A DNA stretch of 64,000 nucleotides from Polaribacter sp. Hel1_85 (GTDB taxonomy: Bacteria; Bacteroidota; Bacteroidia; Flavobacteriales; Flavobacteriaceae). Positions within the stretch are counted from its first letter, which is position 1, and each line of letters begins with the position of its first letter. A model generated the notes under the pieces. The model made no database searches, was not told the DNA's origin, and was given only the letters and a program-made list of their open reading frames with translations. This document shows positions 26,302 through 34,819 of the stretch, one piece after another. The DNA lies in NCBI RefSeq assembly GCF_000766795.1, contig NZ_JPDS01000002.1, forward strand, positions 1,245,001-1,309,000, written 5' to 3'. The position numbers were made by a program, and so were the translations under genes.

Positions 26302-27402
26302 TTGAAACAAAAAAAGAAGATTTTTGTAGCCGTAACAAATGATATCTCAACAGATTATAGAGTACATAAAATATGTAGTTACCTCATTAAAAAAGGTTTT
26401 GAAGTTGTTGTATATGGTAGAATCCTTCCTAATACATTTTTAGTAAAAAGAGATTATAAAATTATTAGAAAAAGACATTTTTTTAACCATAATTTTTTGT
26501 TTTATGCAGAGTATAATATCAGGTTGTTTTTTTATACCTTATTTAGAAAATATAATTATATAATTTCTAATGATTTAGATACTTTACCTGCTTGTTTTTT
26601 TGTTAGTAAATTAAAAAATATTGATTTAGTTTACGATAGTCACGAATTATTTTCTGAAGGACCAGAATTGCAGGGTAGAAAATTTGTTCAGAATTTTTGG
26701 AGAAAATTAGAAGACTATTTTCTTCCAAAAATAAATAAATCTTACACAGTAAGTCAATCTATTTCTGAATTTTACGATGAGAAATATCATAATAGAATGG
26801 GTGTAATTAGAAATATTCCTTTTAAAAATGATAATAAAGAAATAGAGCAAGTTAGTTTTCCAACAAACAAAAAAACTATTTTATATCAAGGAGTTTTAAA
26901 CCCTGGAAGAGGAATAAAACCTATGATTCAAGCGTTACATTTTATTGATAATTTAGATTTAATTATTATTGGTTATGGTAAAGTAGAACAAGAGTTAAGA
27001 GATTTTGTTATTCAAAAAAAAATGGAAGATAGAGTTTATTTTTTAGGGAGAATAGATAGAGATAAACTTATGAATTATACAAAATTAGCAACTTTGGGTA
27101 TGGTTTTAGAAGAACCTTTAGGTTTAAGTTTTAAGTTTTCACTTCCAAATAAACTTTTCGATTTTATTCATGCAGAAATTCCAATAGTTGCTGGTAATAT
27201 GCCTGAGATTTCAAGGATTATAAATCAATATAAAGTAGGTGTAATGGTAGATGATTATTCGCCAGAAAAAATAGCAAAAAAAATTAATGAAGTTTTAGGA
27301 GATGAATCTCTATTGAGTGAAATTAAAAAAAATCAAAGAGCAACAAAAGAGATTTTGTGTTGGGAAACTGAAGCAAAAAAATTAGATAAATACTTTAAAT
27401 AA
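26302..27402 (+). CDS. Glycosyltransferase family 4-like protein
   Basis: The 366-residue GT-B-fold enzyme has an N-terminal acceptor domain (FVAVTNDISTDYRVHKI, LVYDSHELFSE) and a C-terminal nucleotide-sugar domain with YQGVLNPGRGI, LIIIGYGKVEQEL, RVYFLGRIDRDKL and a LPNKLFDFIHAEIPIVAG motif containing the usual sugar-nucleotide-binding region. It starts at TTG 26302, 18 bases after ftsE. The next gene follows its stop directly. It probably transfers a sugar onto a lipid-linked or surface glycan on the cytoplasmic side. The substrate cannot be read. Confidence 0.88.
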   Translation: MKQKKKIFVAVTNDISTDYRVHKICSYLIKKGFEVVVYGRILPNTFLVKRDYKIIRKRHFFNHNFLFYAEYNIRLFFYTLFRKYNYIISNDLDTLPACFFVSKLKNIDLVYDSHELFSEGPELQGRKFVQNFWRKLEDYFLPKINKSYTVSQSISEFYDEKYHNRMGVIRNIPFKNDNKEIEQVSFPTNKKTILYQGVLNPGRGIKPMIQALHFIDNLDLIIIGYGKVEQELRDFVIQKKMEDRVYFLGRIDRDKLMNYTKLATLGMVLEEPLGLSFKFSLPNKLFDFIHAEIPIVAGNMPEISRIINQYKVGVMVDDYSPEKIAKKINEVLGDESLLSEIKKNQRATKEILCWETEAKKLDKYFK

Positions 27403-27408
27403 AATAAT

Positions 27409-28161
27409 ATCAATCCAATTATATCCATAATAATTCCTGTTTTAAATAATCTTAATGGATTAAAAAAAACCATACAAAGTATTGAATTTCAATCTTTCAA
27501 AAGTGTTGAGGTTTGGATTGTTGATGGTTTGTCTAATACAGATACTCAAGAATATTTAAAAACACTTTCTTTTCCTTTTCAGTATCTATCAGAGAAAGAT
27601 ATTGGGATTTATGATGCTATGAATAAAGGAATTTCTTTATCAACAGGTAAATGGTTGTATTTTCTTGGCAGTGGAGATGTCTTAGAGGATAAGGATGTTT
27701 TGGAAAAGGTGTTTTCAAAACCATATTCAGATGACATTTCTTTAATTTCTGGAAAGATTATTTATGAAGGAGAAACAATTCCTTTTATTTATAATAAAAA
27801 TAAAAAAGTTAAAAACCCTTCTTGGAATTTCTCAATGTGGATTAGAAATGGACTACATCATCAAGGAACATTTTATAAGAAGGACTTATTTAAAGAGCAG
27901 AAATACAGTCTTAAATATCCTATTTTTTCTGATTATTGGTTTAACATTTTATTATTTAAAAAGAACTCAAAATGTATGTTGTCAGATGTTTTAATTGCTA
28001 AATGTAATTCTGATGGTGTTTCAAAAATAGGAGATTGGATTAGTTATAAAGAAGAAATAAGACTTAAAGTAGCTCTAAGTTCTAAAATATTAGTACCATT
28101 TTTTTATATGGTAATACTTCCAAAATATTTTCTGAGACAAATCATAAATAGTTATAGTTAG
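27409..28161 (+). CDS. Glycosyltransferase family 2 protein with no canonical start codon
   Basis: The frame between the GT4 stop (27400-27402) and 28161 encodes a GT-A enzyme: NPIISIIIPVLNN, VWIVDGLSNTDTQ (the usual DG.S/DxD region), EKDIGIYDAMNKGI and WLYFLGSGDVL, then HHQGTFYKK. No ATG, GTG or TTG precedes the conserved N-terminal strand. The first is a TTG at 27529, which would delete the nucleotide-binding strand. The best guess is initiation at ATC 27409 (followed by Asn-Pro-Ile) or nearby ATT/ATA codons, coupled to the GT4 stop, or a base change of an original ATG. The enzyme would extend a glycan with the GT4 partner. Confidence 0.7.
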   Translation: MNPIISIIIPVLNNLNGLKKTIQSIEFQSFKSVEVWIVDGLSNTDTQEYLKTLSFPFQYLSEKDIGIYDAMNKGISLSTGKWLYFLGSGDVLEDKDVLEKVFSKPYSDDISLISGKIIYEGETIPFIYNKNKKVKNPSWNFSMWIRNGLHHQGTFYKKDLFKEQKYSLKYPIFSDYWFNILLFKKNSKCMLSDVLIAKCNSDGVSKIGDWISYKEEIRLKVALSSKILVPFFYMVILPKYFLRQIINSYS

Positions 28162-28573
28162 TGGGGTAAGTGAATGTTGTTCGAAAAGTAAGATTCAAAC
28201 AAGAAATAATTTTATTATAATGGACATTTTTTTATTCATAGAGGATGTTTCAATTAAAAATGACAATAATTTTTAGAATTTGAACTAAAAAAGTATCTAA
28301 GAAATAATAATAATAAAAAGGTAAAATTTGGGTATTAAAATTATTAATCAATTAAGATAATAATACCAAAAAAAAATCAAATTTGGAGTTTTTTTTGCTA
28401 TATAACTACTTTAAAACGATAGTTTTATTTTACTAAGAGCAATCTTTAATTAATTTCAAAATTATAAACAAAAAAGAACAGATTATTAAGAAAAAAACTT
28501 TAAATTAGACTGTTAATTGCATGGAAAAGTTAAAGAAGATTTATTTATTAACTTTAATTAATCCCCCTAAAAA
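28162..28573. other. 412-bp gap without a recognisable gene
   Basis: This is AT-rich DNA between the GT2 stop and a small zinc-ribbon ORF. The longest ATG frames are under 35 codons and have no features. A weak TTTG/AT-rich stretch near 28500 could be a promoter for the ORF at 28574, but no consensus pair stands out. Confidence 0.5.
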
Positions 28574-28729
28574 ATGTGTAAATGTCCAGAATGCAATTCT
28601 AGTACCAGAAGAAGACTAACTAGAAATTTTATTTTAAAGCTAATCCCTAATTCTAAGTTTTACAAATGTTATAACTGCAAAACAAAATTTATAAGTATTC
28701 CTTATTTATTTTCTTCTATAGTTTTTTAA
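28574..28729 (+). CDS. Small zinc-ribbon-like protein
   Basis: This 51-residue ORF starts MCKCPECNSSTRRRLTRN and continues to FYKCYNCKTKF. Two CxxC pairs (CPEC and CYNC) about 26 residues apart can bind one zinc in a ribbon fold, with an Arg-rich stretch between them. The C-terminus is hydrophobic (ISIPYLFSSIVF). The family is not recognised. The paired cysteines make chance unlikely. It is an isolated gene between glycosyltransferases and the oppositely transcribed tmRNA. Confidence 0.5.
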   Translation: MCKCPECNSSTRRRLTRNFILKLIPNSKFYKCYNCKTKFISIPYLFSSIVF

Positions 28730-28800
28730 AAAGGAGCTAAAAAATTTCTTAGAAAAGTTGTTAATAAAGAGAGTTTATTAGTTAATTAAAATAATAAAAA

Positions 28801-28827
28801 AACCTCCAAATTTGGAGGTTTTTTTGT
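28801..28827. terminator. bidirectional terminator next to tmRNA
   Basis: AACCTCCAAATTTGGAGGTT (28801-28820) is a perfect palindrome with A-rich sequence on the left and TTTTTTG on the right. It lies six bases beyond the tmRNA 3' end on the minus strand and can also close the small zinc-ribbon gene. Confidence 0.8.
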
Positions 28828-28832
28828 TTTTG

Positions 28833-29222
28833 TGGAGACGCCGAGAATCGAACTCGGGTCCAAACAAGCAGCCAAAAAGCTTTCTACATACTTAGTTCTT
28901 TCTTAATTTTCGACTAAAAGTTGGTTAAGAACAACCTGCTTTTAGCTTATCTTCTTTAGTTTCAAAAACTTGCCAAAGCTTCAAGTTTTCTATATTTACT
29001 TTTACGATGCCCAAAAGTGAAACGCCGTAAATCAAGGCTTTTCATGGACATAAAGCTTGCACACCTTGTGTGCCTAGGCTAATCCTACTATGATTCGGAT
29101 TAAGCAGCTAAAGCGTAGTTATCTTCGCCGTTTAAAAAGTTGAAATCAGTTTTACAAGTATTATTTCATGCCTTGGTATGCTTACAAATTCACTGTCCTC
29201 GCTGTCAAAACCAGTCGTCCCC
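28833..29222 (-). ncRNA. ssrA: Transfer-messenger RNA (tmRNA)
   Basis: The 390-base RNA begins GGGGACGACTGGTTTTGACAG and ends GGACCCGAGTTCGATTCTCGG plus CGTCTCC-A. The 5' GGGGACG pairs with the 3' CGTCTCC as a tRNA-like acceptor stem, and the T arm GTTCGATTC is intact. The internal ORF GGCGAAGATAACTACGCTTTA... encodes the tag GEDNYALAA followed by TAA. It rescues stalled ribosomes and marks their products for proteolysis. CCA is not fully encoded (ACA). Confidence 0.95.
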
Positions 29223-29314
29223 TCAATGAAATAGCTAAATTTATTTAGCGTAATTGAATTAATTCCAAACTTGATTTGGAAACTCATCAATTTATTTCTT
29301 TTCATTTATAATTT

Positions 29315-29416
29315 GGGCGTTACTTTGCTTTAAAAGCATTTAAAGCTAAAGTCAGGCTTTACACTATATCTTTTTAACAAAAAAGTTAAAAAGGATGTCG
29401 TTTCAATCCTTAACGC
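29315..29416. repeat. dispersed repeat, family B, copy 2
   Basis: GGGCGTT at 29315 to CGTTTCAATCCTTAACGC at 29416 repeats the blocks of the element at 4640-4717, with extra sequence after the left end. It lies upstream of ssrA (minus strand) and of the saccharopine-dehydrogenase-like gene. Confidence 0.8.
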
Positions 29417-29531
29417 GGTCTGCAAAAGTATAAAAAATACAGTTGCTTATCATTATAAATTCTAATATCTTCGAACAAATATTATACCAATTATATTATA
29501 CTCATTTCAGTATTATTAAAAACACAGAAAT

Positions 29532-30737
29532 ATGAAGTTTGGCATTATTAAAGAACGTAAAAACCCACCTGATAGAAGAGTCGTTTTTTCTCCTGAAAAA
29601 CTAAAAGAATTCAACAAAAAATTCTCTGATGCTACCATAAAAGTAGAGTCTTCAGAAATTCGAGTTTTCTCTGATGAAGCATATAAATCTGCAGGATTAG
29701 AAGTAACTGAAAATATGTCAGACTGCAATGTTTTATTAGGGGTAAAAGAAGTGCCAATTGAAAATTTAATTCCAAATAAAAAATATTTTTTCTTTAGTCA
29801 TACTATCAAAAAACAACCTTATAATAGAAAGTTATTATTAGCAATTTTAGAGAAAAATATTGAATTATATGATCATGAAACCATTGTTAGAGAAAACGGA
29901 ATGCGTTTAATCGGTTTTGGACGTTATGCAGGTATTGTTGGTGCTTACAATGGTTTTAGAGCAATTGGTTTAACAAAAGAAACTTTCAATTTACCAAAAG
30001 CAGAAAATTTAGATAGCCAAAAAGAATTGATTTCAGAATTAAATAAAATCAATTTACCAAACATAAAAATTCTTTTAACTGGAAATGGAAAAGTTGCTTA
30101 CGGAGCAAAAGAAATGTTAGATGCAATGCACATAAAAGAAGTTTCTGTAGATGAATATCTAAATAACTCATTTGAAGAACCTGTTTATTGTTTAGCAGAT
30201 GTTTTAGATTATAACAAACGTAAAGACGGAAAAGTTATTGATAATTTCGATTTTTACGATCATCCAGAAAATTATGAATCAGATTTTATGAAATTTGCAA
30301 AAGTATCTGATTTATTTATTGCAGGACATTTTTACGGGAATGGTGCACCTTATTTATTTACTAGAGAAGATGCAAAATCGAAAGATTTTAAAATAAAATT
30401 TGTTGCGGATATTTCTTGTGACGTAGATGGGCCAGTAGCATCAACTTTAAAAGCTTCAACAATTGCAGACCCAATTTACGGTTACAATCCAGAAACAGAA
30501 ACTGAAGTAGATTATAAAGATGAAAATGCTATTGTAGTAATGGCTGTAGATAATTTACCTTGTGAATTGCCAAAAGATGCAAGTGAAGGTTTTGGAGAAA
30601 TGTTTTTAGAAAACGTAATTCCTGCTTTTTTTAATAATGATAAAGACGGAGTTTTAGCACGTGCTAAAATGACAGAAAATGGAAAACTGACAGTACGTTT
30701 TTCTTATTTACAAGATTTTGTTGACGGAGAAGATTAA
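29532..30737 (+). CDS. Saccharopine dehydrogenase-like NAD(P)-dependent oxidoreductase
   Basis: The 401-residue protein belongs to the alanine-dehydrogenase/PNT N-terminal superfamily. KFGIIKERKNPPDRRVVFSP is the typical N-terminal substrate-binding segment, and LLTGNGKVAYGAKEML is the Rossmann NAD loop. VADISCDVDGPVASTLKAST with ADPIYGYNP is characteristic of lysine-forming saccharopine dehydrogenase relatives. It probably acts in lysine or amino-acid metabolism, reversibly joining or releasing 2-oxoglutarate, but substrate specificity is inferred. The DUF3820 gene starts at the base after its stop. Confidence 0.85.
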   Translation: MKFGIIKERKNPPDRRVVFSPEKLKEFNKKFSDATIKVESSEIRVFSDEAYKSAGLEVTENMSDCNVLLGVKEVPIENLIPNKKYFFFSHTIKKQPYNRKLLLAILEKNIELYDHETIVRENGMRLIGFGRYAGIVGAYNGFRAIGLTKETFNLPKAENLDSQKELISELNKINLPNIKILLTGNGKVAYGAKEMLDAMHIKEVSVDEYLNNSFEEPVYCLADVLDYNKRKDGKVIDNFDFYDHPENYESDFMKFAKVSDLFIAGHFYGNGAPYLFTREDAKSKDFKIKFVADISCDVDGPVASTLKASTIADPIYGYNPETETEVDYKDENAIVVMAVDNLPCELPKDASEGFGEMFLENVIPAFFNNDKDGVLARAKMTENGKLTVRFSYLQDFVDGED

Positions 30738-30959
30738 ATGACACAAGACAAACAATTTCTAATAGAATTATCCAAAATGAAAATGCCTTTTGGTAAATAC
30801 AAAGGCAGATTTCTAATTGACTTACCAGAACATTATATAGTTTGGTATAAAAATAAAGGTTTTCCTAATGGAAAATTAGGCAAACAAATGGAACTCGTTT
30901 ATGAACTTCAGTTAAACGGTTTAGAAGATATTGTAAGAGAAATTAGGATTCGATTTTAA
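30738..30959 (+). CDS. DUF3820 family protein
   Basis: The 73-residue protein has the family signature MPFGKYKGRFLIDLPEHYI followed by WYKNKGFPNGKLGKQM and a C-terminal helix (YELQLNGLEDIVREI). The family has been labelled a quorum-sensing-regulated factor in Pseudomonas without a firm function. It is small and soluble. The ATG directly follows the TAA of the dehydrogenase gene, so it is translated with it. Confidence 0.85.
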   Translation: MTQDKQFLIELSKMKMPFGKYKGRFLIDLPEHYIVWYKNKGFPNGKLGKQMELVYELQLNGLEDIVREIRIRF

Positions 30960-30992
30960 ATATTTATAAAGATTTTTAATATAACAATTTTA

Positions 30993-31127
30993 TCAATTTA
31001 TCACGCTCCCTTTTTCTTTTTTTATACTTAATTCATTTAACTTCAAAAGGTTTTTCTTTGTTAAACCTTGAGAGTTTGCATTAAAAAAAGAAAGTAATAA
31101 AATCAATAATGTTATTTCTTTTAACAT
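30993..31127 (-). CDS. Possible short secreted peptide or gene remnant
   Basis: This 44-codon ORF starts MLKEITLLILLLSFFNANSQ, a complete flavobacterial signal peptide with an A-N-S-Q cleavage region, followed by only about 24 residues rich in Lys and Leu. It may be a small exported peptide or the 5' remnant of a longer secreted protein. It lies in a 308-base gap that otherwise holds nothing recognisable. Confidence 0.35.
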   Translation of the reverse strand: MLKEITLLILLLSFFNANSQGLTKKNLLKLNELSIKKEKGSVIN

Positions 31128-31267
31128 CTTTTTAATTTTGTTTATGTTATTCTAAGTTGTAGGTACTTAGATTTTTTAAAGGAAAAACAGGTGTAACAAA
31201 ATTGCAAATAACTTTGATAAAGTACTAAACTACACAATTTGTTATATAGGGTTTTGGTAATTTGTTT

Positions 31268-31901
31268 TTATACTTTTATTTCAATCGAATTAGTTTCAAA
31301 TTCTATATAATTTATATCTTTTCCATTTTGATAATATTTGACAATAAATTTAAAATTAGAAGTCTGTAGTGGTGCTCTTTTTAAAATTAAAGTCATTTCA
31401 GTAGGAACTTTAGGTTTAGTATATAAATAAGTCTTTAAATCAAATTTTTCATAGTAGATATTTTTTTCTATATCCAAAATTATAATATTAAAGAGTTCAA
31501 CTAAATTTTGACCTATAAGATGATTAGAGTCAAAATTATTATTTGCAAAAATTTCAATATTTTCAATAATATCATTAGTCTCAACTGGAGCAGGGTCACA
31601 AGCATAGGCCGAATTTATAAAGCTTATTGAATTATTGTTATTAATAGCTGAAAAATACGATTCTTTTTCAGGTTCAATAAATATTGAAAATTTACTATAT
31701 GAAACAGAATTTTGAATTATTTCAGATAAGCTTAGTTGATTATTGGGTAATTCAGAAAATGTAGCTTCATAAGTTTTCCAATCTAAATCAATTACTTTAA
31801 ATTTATCATGGAATGGTCCACAACTATCTCCACAAGAAACAACTCCTAAGCATAAAAAGATAAAGTAGCTTATAATAAAAAAAATTAATTTTCTTTCTCA
31901 T
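31268..31901 (-). pseudogene. Unknown lipoprotein with a frameshift in the signal peptide
   Basis: One frame is open from about 31898 to 31268 and encodes LIFFIISYFIFLCLGVVSCGDSCGPFH, a lipoprotein signal with lipobox Cys, then about 180 residues ending NSIEIKV. No ATG is in frame. The natural ATG at 31901 (MRKK) is one base out of phase at an AAAA run (31889-31892). Removing one A gives MRKKLIFFIISYF. Downstream residues include DWKTYEATFSELPNN and YACDPAPVETNDI, a pattern seen in flavobacterial DUF-type lipoproteins. The family is not named. Confidence 0.6.
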
Positions 31902-32172
31902 TTGTTTTTAGTTTTCAATTTATTTTGAGAGATTAATTACATTGTTAATACACTAAACTTAGTAAATAAATAGCACGTATACATATATCACAAATAATTT
32001 ATCCATTTTATTTATATCTTTAGTTCCGAGATTTATGGAAAGGTAGTAATTAAAATCGTTGTTAGTTGTTTCGCTACTTTATATTTTAAAGATACAGAAA
32101 CTTCTATATGGTTGCGTCAAATTATTTACAATACACTTCTATTAGATATAATAATTTTAAATAACCTGAAAT

Positions 32173-32862
32173 TTAATCTGTTTTCAATATTATTGTTTCT
32201 GGAGTGCCATTTCTTTTATCAATTCCTGTGAAAGAATTATCAGTTAAGGTTATATTTTCAATTACTTGATTATTTGTACAATCTAAACTAGAGCTGTTTG
32301 TGGTAATTGAAACTTTTGTTTCTTCATTATTACACCAATTCCATTCTCCGAATTTTATATTAGATCTTATTTCATAAAAAGTGCCAGATTTAGAGAAAAG
32401 TAAAATACCTAAATCATTTTCTAACCCATTAATAGATTCTATACCCCAGATTTTTGAAATTAATGCTGTTCTTTCAGATTCCGATATAAATGAAGTTTTA
32501 TTTGCTGTTAAATTAATCTGAGTATTGTCTGATAATTCAAGAACAAAATCCATTTTAAACTCTGTAAGATTGTTAACAAATATAGCTCCCAAATTTGCGA
32601 TTCCTATAATATTATCATTTACAATTTCATAAATACTAAAATTAGAAAAATCAGGGTCATTAGTAACTTCTTTTTTGTTTATAAAGAATATACCTTCATT
32701 TGTGAATTCTATAAAATCATATTCTGTAGAATTGTTTATAAGCCATTTCCCTTCTAACGTGTTCAAGTTTAAATCAAGATTAAGTTTTGGTTCTTCTGTA
32801 TTACAAGAACTAAATAATACTCCTATTAAAGTTAATACAAGTAACTGTTTTTTTATTTTCAT
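32173..32862 (-). CDS. Lipocalin-like lipoprotein
   Basis: The 229-residue protein has a clear lipobox (GVLFSSCNTEE, Cys20). It then has two similar beta-rich segments, each with a Gly-Lys-Trp start (LEGKWLINN near residue 36 and LISKIWGIESING near 136) and Tyr/Phe-rich strands, like lipocalin-type domains of Bacteroidetes lipoproteins. The location is predicted to be the outer membrane, periplasmic face or surface. The function is unknown. It is the last gene of a minus-strand cluster. Confidence 0.7.
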   Translation of the reverse strand: MKIKKQLLVLTLIGVLFSSCNTEEPKLNLDLNLNTLEGKWLINNSTEYDFIEFTNEGIFFINKKEVTNDPDFSNFSIYEIVNDNIIGIANLGAIFVNNLTEFKMDFVLELSDNTQINLTANKTSFISESERTALISKIWGIESINGLENDLGILLFSKSGTFYEIRSNIKFGEWNWCNNEETKVSITTNSSSLDCTNNQVIENITLTDNSFTGIDKRNGTPETIILKTD

Positions 32863-32922
32863 TTTTTAATTTTTTTTATAAGAAAGTAAGATACTTTAGT
32901 TTAACCAAAGCATCCACTTTAC

Positions 32923-33762
32923 TTACTTTTTTAATTCTCCTTTTTCACTTTTCTTTATATATGTTTTCTTACCAACTAAAAATCCTACTCTTAAATTAAA
33001 ACTAAATAACTTGTTTTCTTCCCCTAACATATTTCCAAGTTTTATAGGTTGTTCATTATCATTTCCTTTTGTATTTCCTATATAGTAATGAAACCCAAAT
33101 GAAGCATCTACAGATACTTTTCGTTGTATTATCCATTGATTTCCATATTGTATTCCAAAATGTACTAAAGTATGAGATGTTTTTTCTGTAATTGTATGTT
33201 TTTTATAATATAGTTCACCAGTACTAAAACCAACAATAGGAGAGAAGTAAGATCCACTCAAAATATGATTAGGTCTATATTCTCCTTTATTAAATAATGA
33301 TTGAGTTTTTAGTCGATAATAGAAATCTAAACCGATTCCATTTCTGCTTTTTTCATTTTCTTGTTTAATTCCAAGTCCGTAAACCTTTATTTCACCCATA
33401 ATAGAATGTCCAAGTTTTATGGATTTTTCATAAGCAAGTCCAAGTGTGTTGTTTGCAAAAGCGGAAAAGTTGAACATTATATTATTTATTTTGTCTTCTG
33501 TAAAGTAAAATGGATCTTCTTCTGGATTTTTAACTTCTAGTTTTTCTCCATAAGCAAATTTCACCTCACTTATTAATACTTTATCAATTGTAAAAAGAAC
33601 TCCATTTGGATCATCAAAATTTACATATTTGATGTTATTCTTTTCAACTTTTTTAATAATAACTTTTAATTTTTCGCCATTTTTTTTTGTTATAATATCT
33701 TGTGCTTTTATTTTAGATATTGTTAGTACAAAAAGAATAATAATTAATGTTTTTATTTTCAT
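32923..33762 (-). CDS. Outer-membrane beta-barrel-like protein
   Basis: I use ATG 33762 (MKIKTLIIILF), which gives 279 residues and a proper signal peptide ending KIKAQ. A longer frame to 33810 adds 16 charged residues that would spoil it. Residues ~20-75 contain ITKKNGEKLKVIIKKVEKNNIKY, a short beta motif often preceding flavobacterial barrels. The rest alternates as amphipathic strands (GIGLDFYYRLKTQ, VHFGIQYGNQW, FSFNLRVGFLVG). It is probably an outer-membrane protein of unknown function. Confidence 0.7.
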   Translation of the reverse strand: MKIKTLIIILFVLTISKIKAQDIITKKNGEKLKVIIKKVEKNNIKYVNFDDPNGVLFTIDKVLISEVKFAYGEKLEVKNPEEDPFYFTEDKINNIMFNFSAFANNTLGLAYEKSIKLGHSIMGEIKVYGLGIKQENEKSRNGIGLDFYYRLKTQSLFNKGEYRPNHILSGSYFSPIVGFSTGELYYKKHTITEKTSHTLVHFGIQYGNQWIIQRKVSVDASFGFHYYIGNTKGNDNEQPIKLGNMLGEENKLFSFNLRVGFLVGKKTYIKKSEKGELKK

Positions 33763-33815
33763 AATTGTGTTTTTTTTAAAAGAACTTTGTTTTTCAAAGT
33801 TAAGGTGCAAAAAAA

Positions 33816-34112
33816 TTATTTTTTGCTTATTAATTTTTCTAAAGCTTCAATATGTTTTTTAAATTCTAATTTACCTAAATTCGTTGTATAGTATTTAGTA
33901 TTTGGTTTTCTGCCTATAAATTGTTTTTCTACTTTAATATATTGTACTTTTTCTAAAGCTTTTAAATGACTAGCTAAATTACCATCAGTTACACCAAGTA
34001 ATTCTTTCAATCTTTTAAAATCAGCATGATCATTAACTGTCAAAACTGACATGATTCCCAATCGAACTCTATGATCAAATGCTTTATTTATATTTAGAAT
34101 AATGTTTTTCAA
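33816..34112 (-). CDS. Winged-helix transcriptional regulator (HTH_34 type)
   Basis: The 98-residue protein is a single winged helix. DHRVRLGIMSVLTVNDHADFKRL is the first helix pair, GVTDGNLASHLKAL is the recognition helix and KVEKQFIGRKPNTKYYTT is the wing. It matches the small MarR/ArsR-like HTH_34 family, which has no metal site. It is encoded 27 bases downstream of two related membrane proteins, which it probably regulates or senses with. Autoregulation of the cluster is likely but not shown. Confidence 0.85.
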   Translation of the reverse strand: MKNIILNINKAFDHRVRLGIMSVLTVNDHADFKRLKELLGVTDGNLASHLKALEKVQYIKVEKQFIGRKPNTKYYTTNLGKLEFKKHIEALEKLISKK

Positions 34113-34139
34113 ATGAAATAGTTTTCGTTTATAAAAAAA

Positions 34140-34748
34140 TTATTTTTTATCATATTTAAAATAAATAATGCTTCCATATACAACATGTACAATTCCAAAG
34201 CCAATAACCCAAAACCAAAAACTATAACTAGGAAATAATGCACAAATAAGACCAAAAATAACTTCAATTATCCCAAGGGGTTTAACTATGTTGCTTGTAT
34301 GTTTAGAAGCGTTAATTAATGCTAATCCGTAGAATAACAGTATTAATGGAATAAGGTGAGTATAATTTTCTTGAAATAGATTTATTATGATGTAAACTCC
34401 ACCAATACTTAAGGTTGTTAAATAAGATTTAACTAAGTTTCTTGTAGTAATACTCCAAGTTTTTTCATCAGTAAATTTACTTCTTCTAGATGTAAAAAAG
34501 ATGGTTGTAATTGTTGTAGCGAAACTAACAATTAAAATAATAATAGTTATAGAGTAGACTAAATCAGTTGTTAACTGAGATGAATTATCTATTTTCTTAT
34601 CAAAAGCAAAATAGTAATAACCAGCACCAATTAATGCGTAAATTCCTGCTAAAATACCAGACAATCCACTCAATGAAATAAATTTAGACGATTTACTCAT
34701 TAAGTTTTTAATTTCTGATATGTCTCTTAAATAATCTTTTTGACTCAT
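34140..34748 (-). CDS. Multi-pass membrane protein, partner of the HTH_34 regulator
   Basis: The 202-residue protein has a polar N-terminus (SQKDYLRDISEIKNLMSKSSK) followed by five or six membrane helices. The C-terminal helix ends GIVHVVYGSIIYFKYDKK, which resembles the end of the neighbouring 180-residue protein (GIAHVAYGVVVK). The two appear to be diverged paralogues. The family is unnamed. It is commonly seen with small winged-helix regulators, as here, and may act as a membrane sensor. Confidence 0.75.
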   Translation of the reverse strand: MSQKDYLRDISEIKNLMSKSSKFISLSGLSGILAGIYALIGAGYYYFAFDKKIDNSSQLTTDLVYSITIIILIVSFATTITTIFFTSRRSKFTDEKTWSITTRNLVKSYLTTLSIGGVYIIINLFQENYTHLIPLILLFYGLALINASKHTSNIVKPLGIIEVIFGLICALFPSYSFWFWVIGFGIVHVVYGSIIYFKYDKK

Positions 34749-34819
34749 CTTTAAAGAACTTTGAAATACAAAGTAAAAGATAATTTTTTAAATGAGCAAC
34801 TAAATTAGAAAAGAAATTA

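Noticed and set aside
28520..28618. Short ORF starting MEKLKKIYLL overlapping the zinc-ribbon ORF
   Set aside because: It is about 32 codons in another frame without any motif. The overlapping frame with four paired cysteines is the better candidate.
33763..33810. N-terminal extension of the beta-barrel protein
   Set aside because: It would place 16 charged residues before a good signal peptide. ATG 33762 is preferred.
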